Source: Zetaproteobacteria bacterium CG1_02_55_237 (lineage in GTDB: Bacteria > Pseudomonadota > Zetaproteobacteria > Mariprofundales > Mariprofundaceae). From it: a stretch of DNA of 64,000 bases. The notes below the pieces were generated by a model that did not search any database, was not told the DNA's origin, and saw only the letters and a list, made by a program, of their open reading frames with translations. Positions 8,484 through 17,566 of the stretch are shown here, piece after piece; within the stretch, counting starts at the first letter, position 1, and the number at the start of each line of letters is the position of its first letter. The translations under genes were made by a program, and so were the position numbers. The DNA is taken from assembly GCA_001871195.1 (NCBI GenBank), contig MNXA01000048.1:1-64000 (forward strand), written 5' to 3'.

Positions 8484-9769
8484 AAGGATGCTCTGTATGC
8501 TGGCTGGCCGCGCTTTTGTTGTGTTCTTCGCCAGGTTTCGCCATGGAATGGACCTTGCATGGCGCTTTGAAGAATGAGACGGCTTATTTTGTCTCGGGGC
8601 AAAAGCGTTTGGACAAGGTTCAGAACCGGCTTGATCTGAAACCGGAGGCGATTCTCAGTGATCGCTGGGAATTCAGGGGCAGGGCGTTTGGCTGGTACGA
8701 CGCGGCAATGGATATCGAGCCGACCAATACTACCGATCTGACTCCGGCCATTAAGCGGCATTACAGAACCTATTTGCAGAGCAAAGAAGCCTATCTTCTG
8801 TATGGCGGCGATGATTTCGATTTCCGTATTGGCCAGCAGCAGATCGTGTGGGGAAAAACCGATGGCTTGCGTATGCTGGATATCGTTAACCCGCTGGATA
8901 TGCGCGAGTTTATGCTCGATGACTTCCTCGATTCGCGTATTGGTCTGTGGTCGGCTCGGCTGAACTGGTATGCCGAGCTCGGCGGTGCTGAACACGAGTT
9001 CGAGTTCATTGTCATACCGGATGCTCGGCCGGTCGAATTGCCGCCGGTCGGCTCTCGCTGGGCTGCTGCCTTGCCGGCAGCTCCTGCCGGCTCGGCGCTG
9101 GCGGTTCAGACAGGACGAAAGCCGGGTTGGCGACCTTCGGATACAGAGGCTGGCCTGGCCTGGCGCTCCAATGTTGATGGATGGGATGTGTCGCTGAACT
9201 GGTTTTACGGCTGGAAGGATTCACCCAATATGCAGAAAAGCCTGACTCCGGGCCTGTTGACCTTGACGCCAGTGTATCAACGCATGAATACCGTTGGCGG
9301 CTCCTTCTCCAATGCATTCGGGGCAGTGGTGTTGCGCGGTGAGATGGCGGTGAATGTCGGTGAAGGTCTCAATAGAACCGGAACTACCCCGGCCACTTCA
9401 GTCGGTAGAGGTACAACAGTGAATGCCTCTTTTGGTGCGGATTACACCAAAAACAACTGGCGTATCAGTCCTCAACTTTTTATCCGAACCTTGCCGGGCT
9501 GGGACAGCACGATTGCGGAAAACATGGTTTCGGGCTTTGCCAGTTTGATGGTCTCCACCGATTACCTGAACGAGAAGCTCAAGCCGGAGCTTCTCGGCCT
9601 GTACGACTGGGCGGATGGCAGCTGGATGCTGCGCCCCAAGCTTGCCTATGAGTTCAGCGACCAGATTACGGCCAAGCTTGGCAGCGATCTGTTCGGCGGT
9701 TCAAATGGGTTCTTCGGTCAGTTTGACAAGAATGATCGCGTCTATACAGAGCTTGAATACACATTCTAG
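8480..9769 (+). CDS. DUF1302-family outer-membrane beta-barrel protein
   Basis: 429 aa, signal peptide (residues 1-21, ending GFAM), then amphipathic beta strands up to a C-terminal aromatic residue (VYTELEYTF), the usual barrel signature. The stretch DFDFRIGQQQIVWGKTDGLR with NPLDMREF is typical of DUF1302 proteins, which accompany MMPL exporters and LolA-like proteins. The start overlaps the RND stop as ATGA. It presumably provides the outer-membrane end of the pathway; porin-like function is inferred. Last gene of the operon, with no clear terminator after it. Confidence 0.8.
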   Translation: MKGCSVCWLAALLLCSSPGFAMEWTLHGALKNETAYFVSGQKRLDKVQNRLDLKPEAILSDRWEFRGRAFGWYDAAMDIEPTNTTDLTPAIKRHYRTYLQSKEAYLLYGGDDFDFRIGQQQIVWGKTDGLRMLDIVNPLDMREFMLDDFLDSRIGLWSARLNWYAELGGAEHEFEFIVIPDARPVELPPVGSRWAAALPAAPAGSALAVQTGRKPGWRPSDTEAGLAWRSNVDGWDVSLNWFYGWKDSPNMQKSLTPGLLTLTPVYQRMNTVGGSFSNAFGAVVLRGEMAVNVGEGLNRTGTTPATSVGRGTTVNASFGADYTKNNWRISPQLFIRTLPGWDSTIAENMVSGFASLMVSTDYLNEKLKPELLGLYDWADGSWMLRPKLAYEFSDQITAKLGSDLFGGSNGFFGQFDKNDRVYTELEYTF

Positions 9770-9807
9770 GAAGTATCGTGAGTTGTCCATGTGCGACAAA
9801 TTGGCGC

Positions 9808-9836
9808 ATGTCAGAAAAACTGTTGTTTACTATAAT
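9808..9836 (+). promoter_or_regulatory. Sigma70-type promoter for the Gly/Gln-rich protein
   Basis: ATGTCA (9808-9813), 17-bp spacer and a perfect TATAAT (9831-9836). Predicted start of transcription is near 9843, 30 nt before the ATG at 9873, leaving room for the GGAGG site. With the terminator at 10262 this makes a one-gene transcript. Confidence 0.65.
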
Positions 9837-9872
9837 AGACTCTACGGGTAACCCGATATATTGGAGGAAACA

Positions 9873-10244
9873 ATGAAACAGAAGATTTTTCTGGCCATGA
9901 TGGCAGCCATGCTTGTGGGTATTTCGTTTGGCTCAACCCCGGCGTATTCGGCTGATAAGGAGAAGGTGTACGGGCGCGAACTGATGACCGAACAGGAACG
10001 CATCGAGGAGCGCCAAAAGATGCGCAACATGAATGATGCGGAACGCGAACAGTATCGCATTGAAAAGCATGAGCAGATGAAAGAGCGAGCCAAAGAGCAG
10101 GGTAAGGAAATCCCTGATGCGGTGGGCGAACGCGGTAAAGGTTTGGGTCAAGGGCAAGGGATGGGTCAGGGCCGCGGTATGGGCCAGGGTCAAGGGAATG
10201 GTCAGGGCCGCGGTATGGGCGGGGGACAGGGTCGAAGCCGTTAA
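9873..10244 (+). CDS. Small periplasmic protein with Gly-Gln-rich repeat tail
   Basis: 123 aa. Start at the ATG preceded by GGAGG at 5 nt; a TTG 12 nt upstream is rejected. Signal peptide KIFLAMMAAMLVGISFGS ending at AYSA. The middle (about 28-85) is highly charged helix rich in E/R/K/Q (MTEQERIEERQKMRNMNDAE), like a coiled coil. The tail (about 88-123) repeats GQG and GRGM units, reflected in DNA as near-identical short repeats. Own promoter and terminator. Family members with this build occur in several proteobacteria without known function; a stress or metal-binding role is only a guess. Confidence 0.7.
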   Translation: MKQKIFLAMMAAMLVGISFGSTPAYSADKEKVYGRELMTEQERIEERQKMRNMNDAEREQYRIEKHEQMKERAKEQGKEIPDAVGERGKGLGQGQGMGQGRGMGQGQGNGQGRGMGGGQGRSR

Positions 10245-10261
10245 TATCATGTGATGAATCC

Positions 10262-10288
10262 AGGCCCTGCGATGCAGGGCCTTTTTTT
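10262..10288 (+). terminator. Rho-independent terminator
   Basis: AGGCCCTGC, loop GAT, GCAGGGCCT and a run of T. Perfect 9-bp stem directly after the Gly/Gln-rich protein gene. Confidence 0.92.
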
Positions 10289-10355
10289 ACCAACAAGAGC
10301 GAGTGTGCCGACGTTGGGCTGGCGCTAACGTCTTTGGGTTTCCTGCATCTTAATC

Positions 10356-13262
10356 TTACAGGCCAACCTGATCGAACAGCTTCTTGTCCTCGGGTTGCAA
10401 ATCGAGGGCGCGCTGCATATCGGCATGGGCCAGGGCGGCATGGCCCAGGGCCTTGTGCGCCATGGCGCGGTAGATGTAGGGCCTGCCATCGCTGGGTTTC
10501 TGCATTGCGATGTGTTCATTCAGGGCATTGAGTGCTTGCTGATATTGGCCCATACGCAGCAGCAGCCGGCCGATGCGGTAGTCCACATCCCTGTCTTTGG
10601 GGTCCAGCTTCTTTTCGCTGTAGAAGCTCTGCAAAGCCTTGCTGTTCTCGCCCAGTCGTTCATAACAGGTGCCCAGATTGTAGTAGGCGTTGTTATACTC
10701 CGGGTCCATTTCCAGAACCTTGTTGAAGACGGTGATAGCTTCCGGATAACGCTCTACACGGGTCAACTGGGTTCCCAGGGCATGGTATGCCTTGGCCGTT
10801 TCCTCGATGCCGGCCCTGAGCCTTCGCTTATCCAACTCGGCCAGCTTTACTTTATCAGTATAGCCAGGGGTTCCTGAGACCTGTTTTTTCCAGCCGCGTG
10901 TGATGCTGGAGTTTTCAAGACGATCTTGTGCCTGTGCCATAAAGTCAGCAGGAAATGCCTCGCCGACCTTGTCCAGAGACTGCCGCACATCCTTGATGTC
11001 GAAGGCCTTGATCATGCGGGTTTTGAACTCATAGATGCCGCTGCTGTGCAGGCGGGCCATTTCAAATTCAAGCGCCGGGTAGTCGGCTGTATTGATGGGG
11101 CCATTCGGGTCTTTGATCAGGCTGAATGCCTTTGAGGTCATCAGGTGATAGGGCAACCAGCTGGCTACCACGCTGTGTTTATTCCACAGGTTGGCGGCGA
11201 GATCATGATTGTGCGTCACGGTATCTGCCTGCTGCACATGCAGCGGTTCATTGGATGCGACAAGCAGGAAGTAGGCGGACTTCACATAGAGAATGGCACA
11301 GTGGCGGAAGCTTTTCTGCAGCGTGCGCAGGGTGATATCCGTGCCGACATCGCCGATGCGCGAGTCCATCCAGGTGATATACACGCCGTCGGGCGTCAGT
11401 CGTTTGCTGATGCTGTCGAAGAAGTCTTTTGTGTAGAGCTTGGACGAGCTGAAGTACAGTGGCGTGGTCACCGTATTCAGGATCATCGAATACTTCTTAT
11501 CCCCGACCTTCACGTGATGGATGGCATCATCAACCATGATATCGACACCCGTGTTGTTCTCGATATCAAAATTCCACTGCGCCATGCGGAACAGGTTCTC
11601 GCGCACCACGGGATTGATTTCGACCACCTCGGTGTGCTTGAAGAACAAGCCGACAGATGAAGCGGTCGCGCCGCTACCCAGACCCAAAACCAGGGCATCG
11701 TCGAGGCGCGGGGCGTACAACGAGGACAATGCCCCGACGATTTTCTCCGAAGGGTTATTCAGCGGGATACTGATGTAGCCATTGATGAAAAAGTAGGGTT
11801 TGTCATTCATCCAGTTAATGGAGAAAACATCCTGATAGCCTTTGTAGCGGTCAGGGAAACTGAACGTCGCACGCTCCGCTCTCAGTTCATCGACGTTTCT
11901 GTAGTTTGTGTAACTGAGGAACAGAAGATCCTCATCCCACTTGTAGTGCTGCCAGCCGACCATGGCGACGACCACCATGCAGGCAGGGATCAGATGTTTA
12001 AGCGTCCCCTTGCAGTAGACAATCAGGGCCAGCGCAGAGATGCCGCCGACAATGAGCAATTGCACGCCGTAGTCGAGCAGGCGATGCAGCACGAACACCA
12101 TAAGCAGAAAGCCAAGCACATTGGCCAGTGAGGAGATAAACAGCAGAGCGCCGGATTCACGGCTGACCTCTTCATTGTGTGCGGACTCATTCTGGTGCGA
12201 AAGCAGGGCCGGGATGGTGGCGCCGAAGGTGAGGGCGGGAAGCAGCATCAGGGCGGAGAGCATCAGCCATTTGAGCAAAACCAGCAGCCAGAAGTGGCCG
12301 CTGACCAATCCATACAGGGCCGAGTATACATATATGGCGCTGCCGGCGGTGAGCATCAACCACAGCAGGCCGGCCAGATTCAGCCACATGACGGTAGCAA
12401 AACTCAGCGAGAAGCGGCGGACAAGCAGCGAGCCAAGCGTGATACCGATAAGAATCAGTGATAGCACCAGCGCAAAGGACTCACGGAAGGGGCCGAATAC
12501 CAGTTCGGAATATTTCACCATGAACAGCTGGAAAATGGCCGAAGCAATGCTGGCCAGCACCAGTGGCAACCAGCGGGAGGATGGGATCATGCGGAATACC
12601 CGGCTGATTACAAAGCTTTCGCCGGTCTCCGCTCTTGCATCGTGACGCCGATTATCATGACCCAAATCGGAAAAGCGGGTCCACAGGCCGATGGCAATCA
12701 GGCCGTTGACGGCGGCAAACAGCGCCACGGTGCCGCGAATGCCATAGTTGCGGATGAAATAGAATTCAATCAACAGCGCTGTTAAAGCAGCGCCGAGGTT
12801 GTAGACCATATACACCCATGAGAACGATGCCCTGGCATGTTGCTGGCTGGAGCGGCCGAAGTAGCCGGCAAACAGCGGTACGCTGCAGCCGATTAAAAAG
12901 GCGGGAAAAATGAGCAGCAGCACGCAGATCAAAATGCTGCCGCTGAGATTATCAGAGAAGAGGGTGGAACCGGCGTATACGATGCGCTCGATTAGCGGCT
13001 GGCTGAAGGCAATCAGGGCACCGTATATGCCGATGCCGGCTTCAATGGCCCACAGCCAGCGCCACAGGCGGTGCGCATAGGCCGAACCGAAACCGATACC
13101 GAGCAGGAAGGTCATCAGGATGGCGGCGGAAACGGCAAATTGATCGCCCACCATATTGCCCAGGATGCGTCCGTAGAGGATTTCATAGGAAATACCGGCA
13201 AAGCCGGACAACAGCATTAACAGGGCAAACAGCTTCGGCTGTGCTTCTGATTTCAAATACAT
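10356..13262 (-). CDS. Transporter-like / spermidine-synthase-like / TPR fusion membrane protein
   Basis: 968 aa from the ATG at 13262, which has GAGGGG 6 nt upstream (an earlier in-frame ATG at 13289 lacks a site). Residues about 1-440 form a many-helix membrane domain like those fused to polyamine-synthase homologues. Residues about 500-690 carry a class I methyltransferase/spermidine-synthase fold (LVLGLGSGATASSVGLF, VEINPVV, DAIHHVK). Residues about 800-965 are TPR repeats (YPEAITVFNKVLEMDPEYNN). Proteins of this type are widespread in environmental bacteria and their reaction is not established. Monocistronic, facing away from serA; its stop lies about 67 bp from the preceding terminator. 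Confidence 0.8.
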   Translation of the reverse strand: MYLKSEAQPKLFALLMLLSGFAGISYEILYGRILGNMVGDQFAVSAAILMTFLLGIGFGSAYAHRLWRWLWAIEAGIGIYGALIAFSQPLIERIVYAGSTLFSDNLSGSILICVLLLIFPAFLIGCSVPLFAGYFGRSSQQHARASFSWVYMVYNLGAALTALLIEFYFIRNYGIRGTVALFAAVNGLIAIGLWTRFSDLGHDNRRHDARAETGESFVISRVFRMIPSSRWLPLVLASIASAIFQLFMVKYSELVFGPFRESFALVLSLILIGITLGSLLVRRFSLSFATVMWLNLAGLLWLMLTAGSAIYVYSALYGLVSGHFWLLVLLKWLMLSALMLLPALTFGATIPALLSHQNESAHNEEVSRESGALLFISSLANVLGFLLMVFVLHRLLDYGVQLLIVGGISALALIVYCKGTLKHLIPACMVVVAMVGWQHYKWDEDLLFLSYTNYRNVDELRAERATFSFPDRYKGYQDVFSINWMNDKPYFFINGYISIPLNNPSEKIVGALSSLYAPRLDDALVLGLGSGATASSVGLFFKHTEVVEINPVVRENLFRMAQWNFDIENNTGVDIMVDDAIHHVKVGDKKYSMILNTVTTPLYFSSSKLYTKDFFDSISKRLTPDGVYITWMDSRIGDVGTDITLRTLQKSFRHCAILYVKSAYFLLVASNEPLHVQQADTVTHNHDLAANLWNKHSVVASWLPYHLMTSKAFSLIKDPNGPINTADYPALEFEMARLHSSGIYEFKTRMIKAFDIKDVRQSLDKVGEAFPADFMAQAQDRLENSSITRGWKKQVSGTPGYTDKVKLAELDKRRLRAGIEETAKAYHALGTQLTRVERYPEAITVFNKVLEMDPEYNNAYYNLGTCYERLGENSKALQSFYSEKKLDPKDRDVDYRIGRLLLRMGQYQQALNALNEHIAMQKPSDGRPYIYRAMAHKALGHAALAHADMQRALDLQPEDKKLFDQVGL

Positions 13263-13453
13263 GACATTCCCCTCATCGTAGTTGCGCATCGGCCGGCTGA
13301 CGGTTGCGTAACTTTATGGCCGCAAACTGTAGAACAACCGATGCCAAGCCGCCACGGCGAAAGTTCCGTGCCAAAGGCGGGAAAGCTGTGATATCAGGCA
13401 CGTTGTGAGGGGAAAAAGGTAGCCGGATTGACTCTGTCAGGGAGATATGCGCA

Positions 13454-13481
13454 TTGACCTCGCCATGTCGCGGGCTATCAT
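13454..13481 (+). promoter_or_regulatory. Sigma70-type promoter candidate for serA-hisZ-purA
   Basis: TTGACC (13454-13459), 16-bp spacer, TATCAT (13476-13481). It would start transcription near 13488, about 160 nt before serA, so the aminotransferase relic is inside the leader. Confidence 0.5.
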
Positions 13482-13545
13482 CGCCCCGCACCACGGATTG
13501 TGTTTCATAGGGTGCATATCACACCTTTGTGGAGAAAACATTCCC

Positions 13546-13647
13546 ATGTTAAAGCAATACCTTCCTTCCCCCGGCCCGACCGCAGTACCGGAGCACGCCT
13601 TGTTGCGCATGGCTCATCCAATGAACCGCTTTCCGGTGCAGGGGTAA
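13546..13647 (+). pseudogene. N-terminal remnant of a class V aminotransferase (SerC/AGXT-like)
   Basis: A 33-codon frame starts MLKQYLPSPGPTAVPEHALL and continues RMAHPM before ending NRFPVQG and stop. The YLPSPGPTAVPE...MAHPM pattern is the conserved N-terminus of the alanine-glyoxylate/phosphoserine class V aminotransferases (xxPGPTPVPxxVLxAMAxP), which are often encoded just before serA. The remaining roughly 350 residues are missing, so a large deletion has probably removed the gene body. It is still translatable (GGAG 11 nt upstream) and ends 3 bp before serA, so it may act as a short leader frame. The family call rests on 26 residues. Confidence 0.6.
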
Positions 13648-13650
13648 GTC

Positions 13651-15255
13651 ATGGCCAAGGTCTGGATTGCTGACAAGATGTCTAGCCGCGCGGTTGAGGT
13701 GTTCAAGGCGCGGGGTATTGAGGTGGATTATCGTCCCGGTTTGTCGGACGAGGAAAAGCTGGCCATTGCCGGTGATTACGACGGCATCGCGGTGCGTTCC
13801 TCGACAACCCTGAAGGGTGAATTGCTGGCGGCTGCCAAGAATACCAAGGTAATCGGCCGTGCCGGTATCGGCGTGGACAATGTCGATGTGACTGAGTGTT
13901 CACGGCACGGTATCGTGGTGATGAATACGCCGTTCGGCAATACCATCACCACAGCAGAACTGGCTGTGGCGCATATTGTGGCTGCAGCGCGCATGATTCC
14001 GCAGGCCTCGGCATCGACGCGTGCCGGCAAATGGGAAAAATCCCGTTTCATGGGCATGGAGTTGACCGGCAAGAAGGCCGGTGTGATCGGTGCCGGTAAT
14101 ATTGGCGCTATCGTCTGCGACCGGCTCAAGGGCCTGCACATGACGGTGTTTGTTTACGATCCGTTTATTTCCGACGAACGTGCCTCGGCTATGGGCGTGA
14201 CCAAAGTGGAAACAGTGGCCGAACTGGCCTCAATGGTGGATGTGTTGACCATCCATGTGCCATTGCTGGATGCCACACGCAATCTGGTCAATGCCGACAT
14301 CATTGGTCGCATGAAGAAAGGTTCTATCATCGTCAACTGCGCGCGCGGCGGGATTGTGGATGAAAAGGCCCTGTACGATGCCTGCAAGTCAGGCCATCTG
14401 CGGGCTGCAGCACTCGATGTCTTTGCCAAGGAACCTGCCACCGAGAATCCGCTGTTCGAGCTGGAGAATATCAGTTTTACACCGCATATCGGTGCATCCA
14501 CCGACGAAGCGCAGGAGAATGTGGCTGTGCAGATTGCCGAGCAGATGTCGGATTATCTGATCAACGGCGTGGTGCGCAATGCAGTGAATATGCCGTCGCT
14601 TTCCGAAGAGGAGCAGCGCTTGCTGTCGCCATACCTGTTGCTGGCCGAACGGATGGGTCGATTTATCGGGCAGACCATGCGCCCGGGCTATGCGCGCATC
14701 ACAGCGCACTTCGAGGGACATGCGGCGTCCGTCAATCGCAAGCCATTGATCAACTGCTTGTTGCAAGGCCTTCTCTCCGAGAGCATGGAAGAGGTCAATG
14801 CGGTGAATGCAGGTATGCTGGCCAAGGATCGCGGCATCGAAATCAATGAAACAGCGCGTGATGCATCGGAGAATTTCGCCACCATGATCCGTCTTGAAGT
14901 GGTGGGAGATGAAGGTACACGCAGTATCTCCGGAACCCTGTTTGACGAAACGCGTCCGCGCCTGGTCAGCTTCGATACCTGTGATGTGGAGATTGCGCCA
15001 GCCGGAAACCTTATCTTCCTGCAGAACGAAGACCGTCCGGGCGTGATTGCTGCTGTCGGCGGGATTCTGGCCGAGGCCAACATCAACATCGGCGATTTCC
15101 GTCTTGGCAGACGTGCTGATACACGCAATGCCGTGGCGCTGATTCAGGTTGATTCACCGCCCAGCGATGATGTGTTGAATCGCCTGGAGGCCTTGCCGAA
15201 TGTCTTGATGGTTCGCTACGCGGAGTTGGGTGAGATGAATCGGGGTGATATGTGA
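13651..15255 (+). CDS. serA: D-3-phosphoglycerate dehydrogenase
   Basis: 534 aa, the long SerA form. It oxidises 3-phosphoglycerate to 3-phosphohydroxypyruvate with NAD, the first step of serine synthesis. Seen: RAGIGVDNVDV, the nucleotide-binding GVIGAGNIGAIV (about 148-159), the catalytic Arg region NCARGGIVDE, the Glu/His region ending FTPHIGASTDEAQENV, an intervening ASB-type domain, and a C-terminal ACT domain (NEDRPGVIAAVGGILAEANI) for serine feedback. GGGG is close to the start. hisZ begins within its stop codon. The next pathway enzyme, SerC, survives here only as the upstream relic. Confidence 0.96.
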   Translation: MAKVWIADKMSSRAVEVFKARGIEVDYRPGLSDEEKLAIAGDYDGIAVRSSTTLKGELLAAAKNTKVIGRAGIGVDNVDVTECSRHGIVVMNTPFGNTITTAELAVAHIVAAARMIPQASASTRAGKWEKSRFMGMELTGKKAGVIGAGNIGAIVCDRLKGLHMTVFVYDPFISDERASAMGVTKVETVAELASMVDVLTIHVPLLDATRNLVNADIIGRMKKGSIIVNCARGGIVDEKALYDACKSGHLRAAALDVFAKEPATENPLFELENISFTPHIGASTDEAQENVAVQIAEQMSDYLINGVVRNAVNMPSLSEEEQRLLSPYLLLAERMGRFIGQTMRPGYARITAHFEGHAASVNRKPLINCLLQGLLSESMEEVNAVNAGMLAKDRGIEINETARDASENFATMIRLEVVGDEGTRSISGTLFDETRPRLVSFDTCDVEIAPAGNLIFLQNEDRPGVIAAVGGILAEANINIGDFRLGRRADTRNAVALIQVDSPPSDDVLNRLEALPNVLMVRYAELGEMNRGDM

Positions 15256-16220
15256 ATCAGCGTCCGCTGATCGGTCTGGAGGATGCCTTCGGCGTGCGCG
15301 CTGCCTCATTGCGCCGTTTGCAGTCGAAGTTGCTCAATCTGTTCGAGTCGGCGGGCTATGGTGAGGTGATTCCGCCCCTGCTCGAGCGTCCGGAAATTCT
15401 GAAGACAGGTGCCGGAAAGTTTCTGGCTGATCAGACCATGGTTTTCTCCGATCCGGCCGATGCCGGCTTGCTGGCCGTGCGCTCCGACATTACGCCTCAA
15501 ATCGCCAGAATTGCCGCCACACGTTTGCTTTCCAGCGAGGAACTTCGTCTGTGCTATTCCGGCCAGGTGGTGCTTGCCCGCCCTGAATCGCGCCATGGTT
15601 CGCGCCAACAGTGGCAGACAGGCGTGGAATGTATGGGTATTCCCAGCCCGGCTGGTGACATCGAGGTGATGCGTTTGGCCGTGGAGTCCATGCATGTGGC
15701 CGGATTCAAGACACCTGTGTTGCAGCTTGGCCATGTCGGTCTGTTGAAATCGCTGGTTAGCGGCAGTCACGTTTCTCTGGATCGCTGGACAGCCCACCTG
15801 GCACGACGCTCGCCCGATGATATGGCATCCTTGGTAGCAAAGGCAGATTTGTCCGATATGTGCAGCGATGCACTTTTTGTTATGGCATCAGGTCACGCTG
15901 ATGCGGGCTGGATGAAGGGACGAGTTGGGCGCATCAATGATGAATTCGATGCTGCAGCAAAGGAGCTGATTCATCTTGTCGAGCAGTTGCAGGATGAACT
16001 GGATGATGTTTCATTGCAGCTTGATGCGGCAGTGATGCCGCGCTTTTTATATCACAGTGGTGTAATCTTTGCCGGTTTTGCCGAGGGTGTTCCCTATGCA
16101 CTGCTTTATGGCGGGCGCTACGATGCCATGATGGCAGCGCACGGACGGGACATGCCGGCAACAGGATTTTCTCTGGATTTATGGGCCTGGCTGGATAGCG
16201 GGATTGAGGTGGAGTCATGA
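15252..16220 (+). CDS. hisZ: ATP phosphoribosyltransferase regulatory subunit
   Basis: 322 aa, a HisRS-like protein without the anticodon-binding domain. HisZ binds the short form of HisG to build and regulate the first enzyme of histidine synthesis. Seen: GLEDAFGVRAASLRRLQSKL, PLLERPEILKTGAG, the class II-type motif SDITPQIARIAATR and a C-terminal YALLYGGRYDAMM. Starts at GTG overlapping the serA stop; the purA ATG overlaps its own stop. A hisZ-purA pair is common in proteobacteria. A short hisG must be encoded elsewhere. Confidence 0.93.
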   Translation: MNQRPLIGLEDAFGVRAASLRRLQSKLLNLFESAGYGEVIPPLLERPEILKTGAGKFLADQTMVFSDPADAGLLAVRSDITPQIARIAATRLLSSEELRLCYSGQVVLARPESRHGSRQQWQTGVECMGIPSPAGDIEVMRLAVESMHVAGFKTPVLQLGHVGLLKSLVSGSHVSLDRWTAHLARRSPDDMASLVAKADLSDMCSDALFVMASGHADAGWMKGRVGRINDEFDAAAKELIHLVEQLQDELDDVSLQLDAAVMPRFLYHSGVIFAGFAEGVPYALLYGGRYDAMMAAHGRDMPATGFSLDLWAWLDSGIEVES

Positions 16221-17512
16221 GCAATACAATCGCTGTTGGTATCCAATGGGGAGATGAGGGGAAGGGTAAGATCGTTGATCTGCTCACACCTGAAGTCGAT
16301 ATCGTGGCTCGTTTTCAGGGTGGCCCGAATGCCGGCCATACGCTGGTAATTGGCGATAAAAAGACCGTGCTGAATCATATTCCATCTGGCGTCCTGCATG
16401 ATGATACGCTTTGTCTGATCGGTAACGGTACTGTGGTTGATCCGTTCCGTCTGGTTGAAGAGATGGACATGCTGATTGCCGCCGGTATTCCGGTTGCCGA
16501 GCGCTTGAAAATTTCTGATCGCTGTCAGCTTATTCTTCCCTATCACCGTGCACTTGATGCGGCACGTGAAGCAGCCAAGGGCGAAGGCAAGATTGGCACG
16601 ACGGGAAAGGGCATTGGCCCATGCTATGAAGATAAGACTGCGCGGCGCGGCATCAGGCTGGTTGATCTGACCTCACCGGATCTGGATGCGCGTATCGATG
16701 CCAATCTCGAATATGTAAATTTCATGCTGACGCAATACCTGAATGCTGCGCCGGTGAATCGTGCCGATGTGGAAGTGGCGCTGGACCTGGCCAAGGCACG
16801 CTTGTTGCCACTGGCTGCTGATGTGCCTCTGATCCTGCAAAAGCGTATCAAGGCTGGAGATAGCGTTCTTTATGAGGGTGCACAGGGCTCGATGCTGGAT
16901 GTCGATCACGGCACTTATCCGTTTGTAACATCTTCCAATACCGTTGCCGGTGCCGCTCTTGCGGGTCTCGGCGTTGGTCCGGGCCAGGTGGATGCCGTGC
17001 TCGGTATCTGCAAGGCCTATACCACCCGTGTTGGTTCAGGCCCGTTTCCTACAGAGTTGTATAATGCCGAAGGTATGTGTGATGCCGAGAATGCCGGCAA
17101 GCATATGGCTGAAAAGGGTCAGGAATTCGGTGCAACAACCGGACGCCCCCGCCGTACCGGATGGTTTGATGCCCCGGTGGTTCAGCATGCCGTGCGTATC
17201 AATGGCGTGACAGGTTTGGCTATCACCAAGCTGGATGTGCTTGATGGCCTTGCCGAGGTGAAGCTATGCGTGGCCTACGAACTGGATGGCGTACGTCTGG
17301 AATCCATGCCTTCCTGTTGCCATCAGCTGGACAAGCTTGTTCCGGTTTATGAATCCATGCCGGGCTGGTCCGAGAGCACCTTTGGCGCAACCTCGTTTGA
17401 TCAGATACCGGAGCGTGCGAAGGCGTTGCTCAGACGTATTGAAGAGGTCTGTGAATGCCCGGTGCGCATGCTTTCCACAGGTCCGGATCGTGATCATATT
17501 ATCCACCTGTAA
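16217..17512 (+). CDS. purA: Adenylosuccinate synthetase
   Basis: 431 aa, full length. Converts IMP, GTP and aspartate to adenylosuccinate in AMP synthesis. Seen: the glycine-rich GTP/IMP loop IQWGDEGKGKIVD (about 9-21), GPNAGHT, TTGKGIGPCYEDK, YEGAQGSMLDVDHGTYP, and TGRPRRTGWFDA near 310-320. Coupled to hisZ by an ATGA overlap. No anomaly. Confidence 0.97.
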   Translation: MSNTIAVGIQWGDEGKGKIVDLLTPEVDIVARFQGGPNAGHTLVIGDKKTVLNHIPSGVLHDDTLCLIGNGTVVDPFRLVEEMDMLIAAGIPVAERLKISDRCQLILPYHRALDAAREAAKGEGKIGTTGKGIGPCYEDKTARRGIRLVDLTSPDLDARIDANLEYVNFMLTQYLNAAPVNRADVEVALDLAKARLLPLAADVPLILQKRIKAGDSVLYEGAQGSMLDVDHGTYPFVTSSNTVAGAALAGLGVGPGQVDAVLGICKAYTTRVGSGPFPTELYNAEGMCDAENAGKHMAEKGQEFGATTGRPRRTGWFDAPVVQHAVRINGVTGLAITKLDVLDGLAEVKLCVAYELDGVRLESMPSCCHQLDKLVPVYESMPGWSESTFGATSFDQIPERAKALLRRIEEVCECPVRMLSTGPDRDHIIHL

Positions 17513-17566
17513 TCATGCTCCCTGTCATGTGTGCGTAAGCATTCGATTGGCGGAGCGGGGCAGATC

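Noticed and set aside
8432-8995. Antisense frame across the RND/DUF1302 junction
   Set aside because: Both plus-strand genes have full family motifs there, and the overlap ATGA explains the junction.
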